The position numbers and the translations under genes are program-made. A DNA stretch of 64,000 bases from Physcomitrium patens (taxonomy: Eukaryota > Streptophyta > Bryopsida > Funariales > Funariaceae), in contig NC_037264.1 in assembly GCF_000002425.4 (NCBI RefSeq), positions 9,593,004-9,657,003 on the forward strand, read 5' to 3'. Positions 48,501-60,128 of this stretch are shown here, piece by piece. The notes beneath the pieces were generated by a model. That model was not told the DNA's origin, did no database searches, and worked only from the letters and a program-made list of their open reading frames with translations. Position 1 is the stretch's first letter. Each line of letters begins with the position of its first letter.

Positions 48501-51500
48501 TTGATTCTATTCTAGGAACAAGTTCTATGAGGAGTAGTAATCATATATTGAAGAAGTTTAAAATGAGGCAAATTGTTTTTGTTACATATTCTAATCTTTG
48601 TTCCCTTCAAAGATAATTGATAGGTCTTCTTAAGAATCAGTAATATTCTATTCTAAGGCAAAAAGACCACCTTATTTTTTGCTCATTGTTGAGACCTTCG
48701 TAACTTTCTTTAAACAAAACATTTGTAATACCATCATATGTTGTTCTTATCACTAATAAATTACCAAACACCAAGACTCTCTTTCCAAGTTGTGATACCA
48801 AACACATTTTATTTTGCCATCTATTTGAAGAAAAGCATGTCATTCTTAAAGATCTTCATCCCTATTACATCGTCTTAAAGGCTTTAATAATTATAATGTC
48901 TCTTCTAATAAGTCTACAAATGATGGCTCTTGAGTTGAATTTGCTAGCTGTTGGTTTTTCATCTCCTTAATGCCACAATTATATAGAAACTATAAACAAA
49001 GATAGAAGGTAGAATGCAATCTTTCTTAAATTGTGTTTCTTTGATAGCAAAGGTTTGCTATGCTTCATTTTAGATTTGATGGATGTTGTTGATGGAAAAC
49101 TTTGACCTACTCTGTTGTATTTGTATGGTTTTTTGCTAGCTCCTATATAAATTTGCTAATATCATATCTATACTAATGAATAAGTTACTTCAACCTAAAT
49201 CAATGCCGCCTCAAATATAAGACTTATTCTATCTTGAATTATTGATTATTATCCACTTTTATAAGAAGTGGTGGTATTTGTCTTCTTCTAAGGATATTCA
49301 TTGTCTGATATGGCTCCAAAAGAAATACATAAAATATAAAATGGATTTTTATAGACTTCAATAGATATAATCAATAAGCAATTGAATTGACTTGTTTAGA
49401 AATAAGAATGGTCTAATTTTGCGGTAATCCAACTTTTTACAAAGATGAATAATTTTAATATTATAATGAAGTAATCATATTTTATTATCAATGTGGAAAT
49501 GAGGTTGTTCCTTGCAATAGGCATCTGTGTTGCTTTTTTCTTGTTCTTGAGTTTCTTTTAGTTGCACCTTTATTGTTGTATGTAGCTCAGATAAATGATT
49601 TGCCAAATCTTTTGCTATAGGATTATCAACTTTTAAACACTCAAAAACATCAAATATTAGATGATAATCATAATTAGCAAATAAATATATTTATTGTATA
49701 GAAGAATATATCATATTATTATAAATAAATTTTACCAATGATAAAAGTGTTTTCTAATCATCTTGTTGATAGTTAATGATATACTTCAAATACTACTCCA
49801 AAACTTAATTTAAATGCACTATTTATCCATTAATTTGAGGATGGAAAGTCGAAAATAGTTTTATATTTATTTTTAGAATTTTAAAAAGAATTTTCTAAAA
49901 TCTTAATATAAACTAAGTTCTTTTAATCAATATAATATCTTTAGGCAATCATGGTAGTAATAGATGTTATCAAAGAAAAGCGTAGTTGTTTCTTTACTTA
50001 TAATAGATTTTGTATATGATATAAAATATGCTATTTTGATGAAATGATCTTCTATTACAAATATAGAATCATAAGAATTAGAGATTAGAAGATCAATGAT
50101 AAAATCCATAAAAATAAAAGACCATGGTTATTTTGGAATGGATAATGGCTAAAGAAGTTTGTAAGACTGATGATGAAGAGTTTTTGATTTTGAGCAAATA
50201 TCATAGGATTGTATAAAATCTTTGATTTCTTCTTACATTTGGAGCCACCAAAAATCTTTGGATATTAGCTGCAAATACTTATTATATCCAAAATGTCTTG
50301 CTACTGAAAAGTTGTGCCAAGCTTGAAGAATATGTAATTGAGTTTCATCTTTTGGAACATGTAAATGTTCTTTGAAATAGAATAAATCATTCTTGAATTC
50401 AAACTTATAAGTATCATAAGACTTCGAAAGATTTTCTTTAATATCATGAATAAGAGAATCAAAAGACATACTTGACTGAACTTACTTAAAGAAATTTGAA
50501 TCAAAAATTAATATTGATTTCATTGCTTGAAAATAAAGATGCTTTGGCTTCAAAAGAGTTATCTGTTGTTGATCAAAAATGACATTTCTTTTCTTTGGTA
50601 CAAAATAAGATTGTCTAAAAAATGCATATAATAAACCTTGTTGTTTATTCTAATAGATAAATAATCTTAAATTCAAATCTTGATAAGAAGATGCTCCAAT
50701 GGACTTAAAAATGATTTAAAATATGTGTTGATATAAAATATTCAAGGTACTTGTGATTTATATATATTGTAACTGGATTAGAAGCACCTTCTAGATAATG
50801 GTGTCATTCTTGAAATGAATCTATAATTGCAAAAATTTCTTTGTCATGGATCTTGTAGTTGATCTAGATTGTTGAAAAGTTTTTAGAATGAAAGGCTATT
50901 GAGTGAAGTTCATCATTTGTTCTTATTTATTACAATACGGTACTTAAAGCAAAGTGTGATGCATCTATTTTCATAAAAAATGGCTTAATAAAGTTGACTT
51001 AATATAAGATTGGTAAAAAAACAAAGGCTATTTTTAAAGCTTCAAATATTGCTTTTACTTCTTGATTCTATTGAAATTTGTCTTTACAAGTCAAATGTGT
51101 AAATGGAGCTACAACTTGAAAGAAATCCTTGATGAAGATCTAATAGTAGTTTGGCAAATTTTAAAAAACTTTAGATATCTTTTATCATTTTTGGAATCTT
51201 CTAATCCATAATAATTTGAACTTTCTTAAGATTCATTATAAGTTCATCAATTGAAATGATGAATTCTAAAAAATCAACTTGAATAGTGGAAAATATACAC
51301 TTTTTTTATCTAGGTATAGAGTCCTATATCTTTTAGTTTTTGTAATACATAACAACACATAAAGTTCATATTCTCTTATGTTCTTAAAATAAATTAAGTT
51401 AATATTTAATGAATAGAGTATAAAATTGTTAAAAAATTCTTAAAAGACATCATTCATTAGATATTGAAAAGCTACTAATATATTTGTAAGTCCAAAAGAC

Positions 51501-52346
51501 ATGAAATTATATTCAAAATATTTATATTTATTTTGAAATATAGTCTTTTATTTATCTCTTTTTTTGATGCATATTTAATTGTATGCCACTCTTAGATCTA
51601 TTTTTGTATAGATTTTAACTTGATTCAACTAATTATGAAGTTCAAATATCAAAGATAAAAGGTACCTTTTATTGATAATGATCTTGTTGAATCCTTAATA
51701 ATTAACACACATCCACAATGATCCATCTTTTTTCTTTACAAATAAAATTAGAACTCTTATTAGAAATTTTGAATAATGTATGAAGTTTTTGGCTAGATTC
51801 TCTTTAATATATTCTTTGAATTCAACTTATTTATTTTATGATAAACTGTGAATTGGTCCAAATAGAAATTGAGCTCTTTTTTGAAGGTTAATTGAGCAAT
51901 CATAGGAACAATGTTTTGAAAGAATATTTATATTTTTCTTTTAAAATTCATCTTAAAAATCTTAATATTGTATAGAAATGTCATTTAAAGTCTTTTTAGT
52001 ATTAAAAATAAGTATAGCATAAATGATACAAGGTGATTCTTCTTTTGCAGCATATAAAAGAGCTCTTACATCTACAAATAGAAGTTTGGTTATAATAGAT
52101 TTATGACTTTCTACTTGATTAACTACACTCTTAATTATACTTTCAAAAAATTCAAGATTATAAAAAATCCAATCTATTCAAAGATTGTATTTTTTTAATC
52201 ATAATAAATCTAAAATGATTAGATTAAAAAGAAATTTAATGATATTAAATACTACAAAGCTACTATGACCAATAGTTATTACTTTTAGAGAATTTTTTTC
52301 ATGAATAACATCTTCAAAGGACAACAAACAATCATCTATGACTTCT

Positions 52347-52440
52347 ATATAAATACATATATAAATACATATATAAATATATATAAATATATATATAAAT
52401 AAATATATATATATATAAATAAATATATATATATAAATAA

Positions 52441-52482
<42 letters not shown>
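52347..52482. repeat. TA-rich low-complexity block inside the - strand retroelement
   Basis: ATATAAAT-type units turn into a long (AT)n run at about 52452-52482. The block falls between the gag and reverse transcriptase relics, so protease sequence has probably been lost or expanded over. Confidence 0.8.
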
Positions 52483-52484
<2 letters not shown>

Positions 52485-53850
52485 AAATATATGTTATGCG
52501 TTTTAACAAATTCTTCATCTGAAAATTAGCTAAGACTCCTAAATCTATCAAGGTAGAGGATTTGTGATGTTTAGGTTCTAAACTAATATCTATTATAAAA
52601 TAAAGAGAAGTTTTTTTAAAAAGAATATGGCCTTCATTAGGTATTGTGCAAGGTTCAAGTCACATAGTTCCTATTGTAATTGAATAAATTCGTTTCTTAA
52701 CATACTGCATTCTTTAATAGTTGTACTTTTTATTTTATGATTGCATCACTTTTTTGAATAATGTTGAATAATGTGCTTTGATTCTCTATAATATAAACAC
52801 AATCTTTCTTGACAACAATGAATCTTTTCTTATTTAGTAAGAAGTTTGAAACATATTGTATTAATTTCCATTTCCTCTATTTTCAAGAATTTTTGTTGTG
52901 AAGACGTTGGTGTTATCATTAAATTGTAATAACATTGAGGCCTACTTACGTGATATTTAGACCAAAATTCAAAAATTCCATTATCACACTTTATAGCAAA
53001 ATTAATTGCTTGATTCAATATTTTAGGATTAGATAATTTAAGCATCAATTTCCTTATCTTTTATTGTAATTCATAAAAAAATTCTAATAAGTATAATATC
53101 ATCCTATTTGATATCAATTGCAAGTTATCTAAATTGTAAAACATACAATATTACAGATTGATTTCTTTGTTGCAAAATATGGATCTTGTTTGTTGTAAAA
53201 TGAATTGCATCATATTTTCCATATATAGATCAAAGTTCTACCAAAAAAGCTTCGAAATTGTCAAATATTGGATAAAATTATTCAAAAAAAGTTAAAAACC
53301 ATGATAACATAGAATCGAAAGGTAGTGTTTTAATAAATTTGACTTGTGATCTTAGAATTGGATAGCTTTGGAATTGAAATTCAATTGCAAGTTGTACTTG
53401 ATTAATGAATCTTTAAAACTTTGATCTTCTACCAATAAACTTCTTAGATATGGTAATTCATGATTTTCTAGAGCTTTAATGGTGTTCTACCATAAGAGAA
53501 GGAACATGATTTAATGCACATGTTGAAGCAACTCCAATCATTCATATATCTCTACTTTCTATTATTCTTGTTCCTCATTATAGTAGTATATTGAGTTAAT
53601 ACATTATAAGTATTTATTTCCTCAATTTCTTTTATATTTTTGCCATTGTATTCTTCAATTTAATAAGCTCTGTCAAAATAATACTTAAAAAAAATAAAAT
53701 CTAATATTGTTCAAATAAAGTAAAAGATAAAACTTTAAAATAAAGAAAAAAATAATAATATCAATTTAGAAGAGGGTAATCCGTAACTTTTAATATGCTT
53801 AAGTCTTATCAAGAAAAAATATTTTCTACTCTTAATTAAAAAAAGACAAA

Positions 53851-53862
53851 GCTTTGATATTA
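53851..53862 (-). other. Retroelement primer-binding-site relic (tRNA-iMet type)
   Basis: The minus strand reads TAATATCAAAGC, three G-to-A steps from TGGTATCAGAGC, and it lies just inside the 5' LTR. The differences are all transitions. Confidence 0.6.
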
Positions 53863-53866
53863 TAAA

Positions 53867-54427
53867 TGTACTCTTGTCAATCTATTAAGAACAAGAACTT
53901 AATGAAAATAAATAAACAAGTGAGACTTTTTCAAAGAAGTATAAAAAATGAAAATAAAGAATCATATATATTAAAAAAAAATTATAATGCATATTGTCAA
54001 AAGACAAAAAAACTAAAGACTACTTGAAACTAAATTAGAAGTAAAAAAAGAATTGATAAGAGTGAAGAAGGCTTCATTCTTTCCTCTATATATACTATCT
54101 ACCTAAGAGCTATATGGCAATATTCTATAGGACTTCCAAAATATGTTAACTTTTCATAATATACATCTTAACTTGCAAGATAAGTTTTTATATAGGTGCC
54201 ACAAGTTAATCATATGCTATATGATTAAATATATGTAACATATGATTAACTTGTTAATCAGGTTTTTAACCTATCAATTAATTACAAATACATATAAAGT
54301 CAAAGCAACATTTGTAAAGCTTTTAAAAAGATTACTTAAAAGATATTGTGAAATTAATCTATTTTTACTAATTTCTACTTATTTATATTATTTAAATAAG
54401 AATTAGAATAAATATATATTTGTAACA
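53867..54427 (-). repeat. 5' LTR of the - strand retroelement
   Basis: Read on the minus strand it starts TGTTACAAATATATATTTAT and ends ACA four bases before the primer-binding-site relic. It aligns with 47941-48500, with many substitutions, so the insertion is old. Confidence 0.8.
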
Positions 54428-55379
54428 TGTACTTACATCAAATTGGCCCAACAACTCTATTGCAATGTCTACTAGGCCCAATAATCTTTCCTATACTCTA
54501 TGTTGGAGTACTAGCACCAAATCATCTCAACAATCTTTGCTACCTCTTGCAATCTGTAGTATAAGTACTTCTCCTATAAAGCTTGGTATTGTGCTTGAAA
54601 GGCTTGATATTATAGCATCATCTTTGTTTTTGTATGTGTTGTTGCTTTGCATGCGACTTCTTGTTCAAGTACCTTGCAAGCGTATTCTTCTCCTATAAAA
54701 ATCTAATGTTTTTTTTTTAAATCCTCTTTTTATTTAAATCCACCAATCTTTTGAAGATTTTTGTACTTGAATGTTTTATACGATGCTCATATATGCCTCT
54801 AAAATTAACATTAATGATTTAAAAAAATCTACAATAGTACCACATTATATCTCCTAATAATAGATAATACCAAAAAGTAAATTATAGATTCTAAATTAAA
54901 ACTTTTAGAATTTAATCCACCAATTTCTTTGCCAATTTCAAATCCAATATGCCTACATCAATTAAAAAAATCTTTAGTCGTAGAATTTGGAGTCAATTTA
55001 GAGTTTGATATAATGTCATGATCTAGCATGGCATATATGTCTTTATTAATGAACTCTATGTTCTTGCTTTCATTTTTTGCAAAATTCTCAATTACATTAT
55101 TTTTATCTTATCCAACTTGTTCAAAAAATTGCATGTATGTTTTTCTTGGACTTATATGATTGTCTATTGTAATTTTATTAAGTAAAAAGATTATAATAGA
55201 GTTGAAGCCTTTGGTGATATTATTCATTGACAAAGCACATTTCAAGCTCAAGGACATTTAATGTACAAGAGCTTGTTTTTCGTAGGCTGATTTAGATTTT
55301 AGGATATCATATTAAGATATCCATTCAAGGTATATTATTTACTTAAATTATTATAGAAACTCTAAATATTTTTTTTGCA
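54428..55379. other. AT-rich gene-free region
   Basis: No recognisable coding signal. The ORF at 54465-54698 is not like any family I know. The 3' half of the transposase-like relic at 55380-55650 would fall here, but I cannot recognise a catalytic domain. Confidence 0.4.
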
Positions 55380-55650
55380 TAATATTTTTATTGTAAAAGA
55401 TGCAAGGACTTGTACCACCTTCATTGTGAGTTTTGGATGATAATTTTTAAACCACCTTAGTTATTTGTCCTTATAAATCTTGTTCTTGAATATGGTCCAT
55501 TTAATCTTGCTTATTTCAAAAAACTTTATTTTTAAAGTTATAGATGTCAAATCTAGATCCTTATTATACATGGCTAAAATATACTTTACAAGCTTCTCCT
55601 CTTCTTTTGCAATTAATACCCTTAAACTCCTCTTTTTTTGAATGTTCACA
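55380..55650 (-). pseudogene. Possible pogo/CENP-B-like transposase N-terminal relic
   Basis: The minus-strand translation EEEKLVKYILAMYNKDLDL, then KWTIFKNKIYKDK, then after one stop LRWFKNYHPKL, follows the pattern of the helix-turn-helix N-terminus of pogo-like DDE transposases (EEE..LV.WI..M...G, PF..GIPG..W..WF..RHP.L). One in-frame stop sits where a Trp is usual. A DDE domain is not visible downstream. This is by-eye pattern matching and could be wrong. Confidence 0.35.
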
Positions 55651-56390
55651 CTATAACATATTACTCTCTAAAAGTTGTATATGGAATATCATGGTTTATT
55701 ATTGATTTTCTAATACTTTTATATTCCTCACATTTTATCAATGGTGCTCTTATTTCTTCTTTATTCTATAAAGAATTCCTTCTTATGTTCAGAGTGTAGC
55801 TCCAACATTGCCTTGATGGTGGTAGTTGCAATTGCTAGTTGTTAGCGAGTCATAATGTTGTTCAAATGCTTCTGATGTCTCTTAGGTCGAGGTTTTTGAA
55901 GAGTAATATCACATTTCTCATCCTTATTCTCATATTGTCTACAACTCCATCTAAGTTATCCTTCTTTTTACCTTAATGGTCTTCTCTCTTCTCTTTCTAA
56001 TCACATAGTCTTAACCATTCCTAAAAATTCTTCTTGTTTATAAATACAAAATCTTTACAGCTTCATAATTATCAACTTGAGTCTTGATGAGAGAATTTGG
56101 CTCACTCTTGCTATAATATTGATCATGTTTCCTAGTGTTGGAGCTGAATTCTACTTGATCACTCTAATTTGGCAATTCATTACTTACTTGTATTATACTC
56201 TTAATTACAATATGGATAAATTGAATGCAACCTTGTACCTTAAATCCTTTCTAAATTTACTTTTATTTTATCAAATACCAACTTCATGAATTTTTTACTT
56301 TCTTGCTCTTACTTTGGCAAATGTCATAGTTGCATCTACTCAATTCACATTGTATCTCTATATACCTTGTATCTCTAAAAAAAAATTAAA
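55651..56390. other. AT-rich gene-free region
   Basis: No coding signal that I can support; the short ORF at 56077-56289 is not recognised. Confidence 0.4.
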
Positions 56391-56397
56391 AAGTAAG

Positions 56398-56705
56398 AAT
56401 TGACACTTCCACACACTTGATTGCAATCTAAAATATAATGTAATTTAGCACCTTTATATACCTTACTCCTCTAAAAAAATTAAAAATAAAAATTTGATAC
56501 CTCTATATACTTAATTGCAATCCAAATGTATTGCAATTTGGCACCACTATACACCTAATTATAATTCAAATTTTTTTGTAATTTGGTACCCTTATACTCT
56601 TGATTGCACTTTGAAATATACTATAATTTTGCACCACTTTACACTTAATTGTAATACAAAATATGTAGCAATTTGGAGCCTCCATATACCTCAGAACTTT
56701 GAAAA
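56398..56705 (+). repeat. 45-bp minisatellite, about 6-7 degenerate copies
   Basis: A word like CAATTTGGCACC recurs at 56534, 56579, 56624 and 56669, exactly 45 bp apart, with more degenerate copies at about 56398, 56442 and 56490. Each unit also contains a block like CTTAATTGCAATCC. Because 45 is a multiple of 3, the plus ORF 56515-56799 reads as 15-residue repeats (IWHHYTPN, IWYPYTLD, LHHFTLN). I take it as a non-coding tandem repeat. Confidence 0.8.
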
Positions 56706-58900
56706 AATCAAAAAAGAAAAATTTGACTATAAGAATAGATACTATTTCATTTCAAACCATAGTTTTTTTTATTTTTTTATATTGCCTATAAAAACCTAAA
56801 GATTATAACCATCATTTTCAACTACAAGAAGAGAAAAAAATATTTTAGTTACCAATGCATAATCAACCATCTTATATATGCAACTCCACTAATGCACAAT
56901 TAAACTTTGATAGTTCACGCATACCCATTCTAAGTACAATGAATTTTATATGATGTTCACTACTATCCATCATTTTAACCAACATCCAATTTATTTCTAA
57001 CTATAGGATGTCAAAATTGGTCATAAATAGAACATTGGACTTGTAGAAATATTCTATCCTATAGGTTGGAATTAGGAAAAAGAGAGGTAGTCAAGAATGA
57101 ATTGGCTATATTGTATACAATGTCTTCTTATTGCTTGTAAGCTCTAGGTAACAAGAAACGGATACAATCCTCTCTTATATAAATTTTTATATATTTTAAA
57201 TATAAAACTTATACAAAAGAAGCTCTTTTGTATAATAAGTGTGATTCTTAGAAGGTTTTAGGTTTAGACTTTAGTAATGATGTTGATTGAAGCTATTATC
57301 ATGCATTGATTCATTAAATTGGACCATATTATTTTGAGATATTATATCTTTTTTTAGATTAGTCTTATTTATGATTTATCTTATTTTAATTAACTTTCAT
57401 CACTTTAGGTTACTACTTGAAGTCAATATAATGAAAAAAATTAAATTTAAATAAAAAATATAGCATGAACATATTAGTTTTGTTAATTAGTAAGCTCAAG
57501 GTCTAGCTAAAGAAGTAAGTAATCTTCTAACAAAGTCATGTATTCTTTTAGGCTTAATAGAATAGGCTATAAAATATAGAAATCATCAAACTTAATAATG
57601 ATGACTTTTTGAATATAAAATTAAAACTTTTTTGATTCTTACTTGATTTTTAATATATATATATATATATATATTTATAATAATATATATATAAGAAGTT
57701 GTTAAAGCTATACCTCAATGTTTTTAAAGCCACAGTCCACATTACCAGCTCATGATCAATTCCATCCATCCCTCATCTCAATCTTTTGTTCCATATCCCA
57801 TGTCTCTTATTACCTATTCCTATCTATTGTTCTATGTCTTTCAAAATTAATCATCACATGGTTTAAGAGATGTACTTTTAACAACTCTATATATATACAT
57901 ATATATATATTAAATTTTTTATTTATAAAATATCAAATTTTAGTAAGCAAATTAAAGAATCTATAATATAGTATTAATAAATCAAATTTTAAAGAATTCC
58001 ACATATATTATTTTTTGTAGTTAAACTTAATTAAATATCAATATTATCCAACCAATATATGTATATGATTTTGGCTCTTTTGACTCCTTAAGTTTGCTTA
58101 TATTTATTTTATTTTTTTATAAAATATAAAAATATAAAATTTTCTATTTAAATTTATTTTATTAAATTCAAATATAAATAACTTTGTAATATTGCAATTT
58201 ATAGTTATAGATCACTACTAAGTTATTCAATAAGATTTAAAGGAATTAGAATAAGATTCTAATTATTTTTTTTTACAAAAATAAAAGAACAAGATTAGAA
58301 ACAACCAATTTATTATTGCATGGAAACTTTTTTTTCAAAAGATTTTGAATTTTTTTCTTAATTTTGTGATTAATATAATTAATTTTTATTTATTTTTGGA
58401 TTTTTTTATTTTTATATATTTATTTGTATCACTAATTTATTACTTAAAAAACATATTTTATATTGTATCCATTTAATTTATTAATTATAAGATATACCAA
58501 TTTTGAATTCTGAATATTGTTAGAAATTCTGAAATATATAAAACATGATTTATTTTATATTTAATAGATAGAAATAGTTATTTTTATAAATTTATATAAA
58601 TAATTAATTATTTTAATTTTTATCTTATTTATTTATTTGTAGAATTTATTATAAAAAAGATAAATAAAAGTCAATTCTTTGTGATATTAAGTATTGTTTA
58701 GTTTATTTTTTGAAATTAAATTCATATATTATAGAAAGAGACATGGATGTTTATAGACTTAGTTTGTTTTTATAACATTTAAATTATATGATGAAGCTTA
58801 CTAGCTTTATAAAAGGTTCAAGCTACAAGCATACTCCAAATTGCTAATCATACTTCTATTACATTTATACACACAATCAAGGCCTTTGATTGGCTATTCT
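56706..58900. other. AT-rich gene-free region
   Basis: TA runs occur at about 57652-57672 and 57889-57910. Nothing else is recognisable. Confidence 0.5.
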
Positions 58901-59260
58901 AAATTTCATGTTCTTTGTCCTCGCATGGATCCAAGTTCTCTCTTCTTTGTTTTGGTGCAAGTCCTGAACCTCCTCTCCCTCTTACTTGTCCTAGCAGTGG
59001 TATTAGGAAGTTGAGGGAGAAGCCTAAGAGATGTGCCGGGACAAAGAAAAGGAAATTGGAATTTTCACTAAGATAAGGAGAGAAGGAGGTTTGAGAGCCA
59101 TTCTAGGACAAGGAAGAGAAGGACAAGGTTTAAGAACTACATTAGGACAAGAAAGAGGAGGTTTGAAGCAACCAATTAGAAGCCTTGAGTGTGCATATAG
59201 ACATAATAGATGTTTGCATGGTAATTTTGGATTATGCTTATAGTCTAAACTTTATTAAAC
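58901..59260 (+). other. Less AT-rich patch with a short repetitive ORF
   Basis: The ORF at 59031-59243 (70 codons) contains a repeated block, GLRAILGQGREGQ then GLRTTLGQERG, reflecting a 39-bp tandem duplication of purine-rich DNA. No promoter or homologue is recognised. It may be a relic. Confidence 0.3.
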
Positions 59261-60128
59261 ATCATAGTAAAGAAATTATTTATCACTTATTTAATTACTT
59301 AGTTAATAATCAAAAAATATAGATAAATATTAAATTACATAATTATAATATAATGCAAATGGTAGAATTTTTAACACAAACTATCATTTCGATTTTGTTT
59401 TTTAATTTAATAAGGCATATAAACTTCTTTTTTTTTACTTTTTTTACTTTTTTTCTAAATATATTTATTATAACATTGACCAATTTTGATCTACTATCTA
59501 ATGTGATTTAAATTTAAAAAATTGTTCTAAAGTGGTGTTTTAAAATTAATTATACAAGTTGAATCCTAACAATCTTTTTTATTGCTGAGACTATTAGTAT
59601 TGTTTTGAGTTTGATGTTAATGATTGTTTTTGTTTGTGGTCAAATGCCACGTTCAAAACTGAGAAAGCACACAATGTTCATGAAAAAATGTATGCAGTTA
59701 CTTAGGTTTTTCGTTCCAAAAGATATAAACTATTTCCAACTTGGAAATCCTCATGCTTAAAAACAGGACTAAAATTAAGTCTTAGCTGAAACGTTTGAAC
59801 ACAGATAAATATATGTATGTATGTATGTGTGTGTGTGTTTCAGAGCAGGCTCAGAGACGAGTCATCTTTGACTGGGATTGTGCTGATGGGCGGCAAAACC
59901 ATTGCCAATCAAAACCAGGGGCAACGATTTCATTATAAGCGTTGAAATTTACCGACAGCGAGGTGTATACACATCCACTGCAGCCTCTGAAATGGGACAG
60001 ATCCAGACTTTGGAACTGTCGGTGAGTGATCTGCCCAGCAGCAAGGATTATGCACCCGGAGCCCCCATGAAGCATCTGCAGCAAATAAAAACTACACTTC
60101 AAGTCCTGTTCTCGCTGCCGCCTGTGCA
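59261..60128 (-). other. AT-rich DNA, then 3' flank of the centrin gene
   Basis: AT-rich to about 59600. After a TATG/TG microsatellite (about 59809-59838), composition becomes gene-like and probably represents the 3' UTR of the minus-strand centrin. Confidence 0.45.

Larger units (their letters stand above)
47941..54427 (-). mobile_element. Decayed Ty3/gypsy-like LTR retrotransposon, related to the + strand copy
   Basis: Two ~560-bp LTRs (about 47941-48500 and 53867-54427) flank ~5.4 kb of broken gag-pol on the minus strand. From the 5' end there is a primer-binding-site relic TAATATCAAAGC (53851-53862, close to the tRNA-iMet complement TGGTATCAGAGC); a gag relic (52830-53048, LSNPKILNQAINFAIKC); a zinc knuckle relic (52758-52799); reverse transcriptase (about 51640-51830, FVKKKDGSLWMCV); an integrase zinc-binding domain (50233-50469, LQAWHNFSVARHFGYNKYLQ); and an integrase core (49927-50109). 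No frame is intact. Gag and LTR similarity to the element at 18.7-23.1 kb shows one family. Confidence 0.88.
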
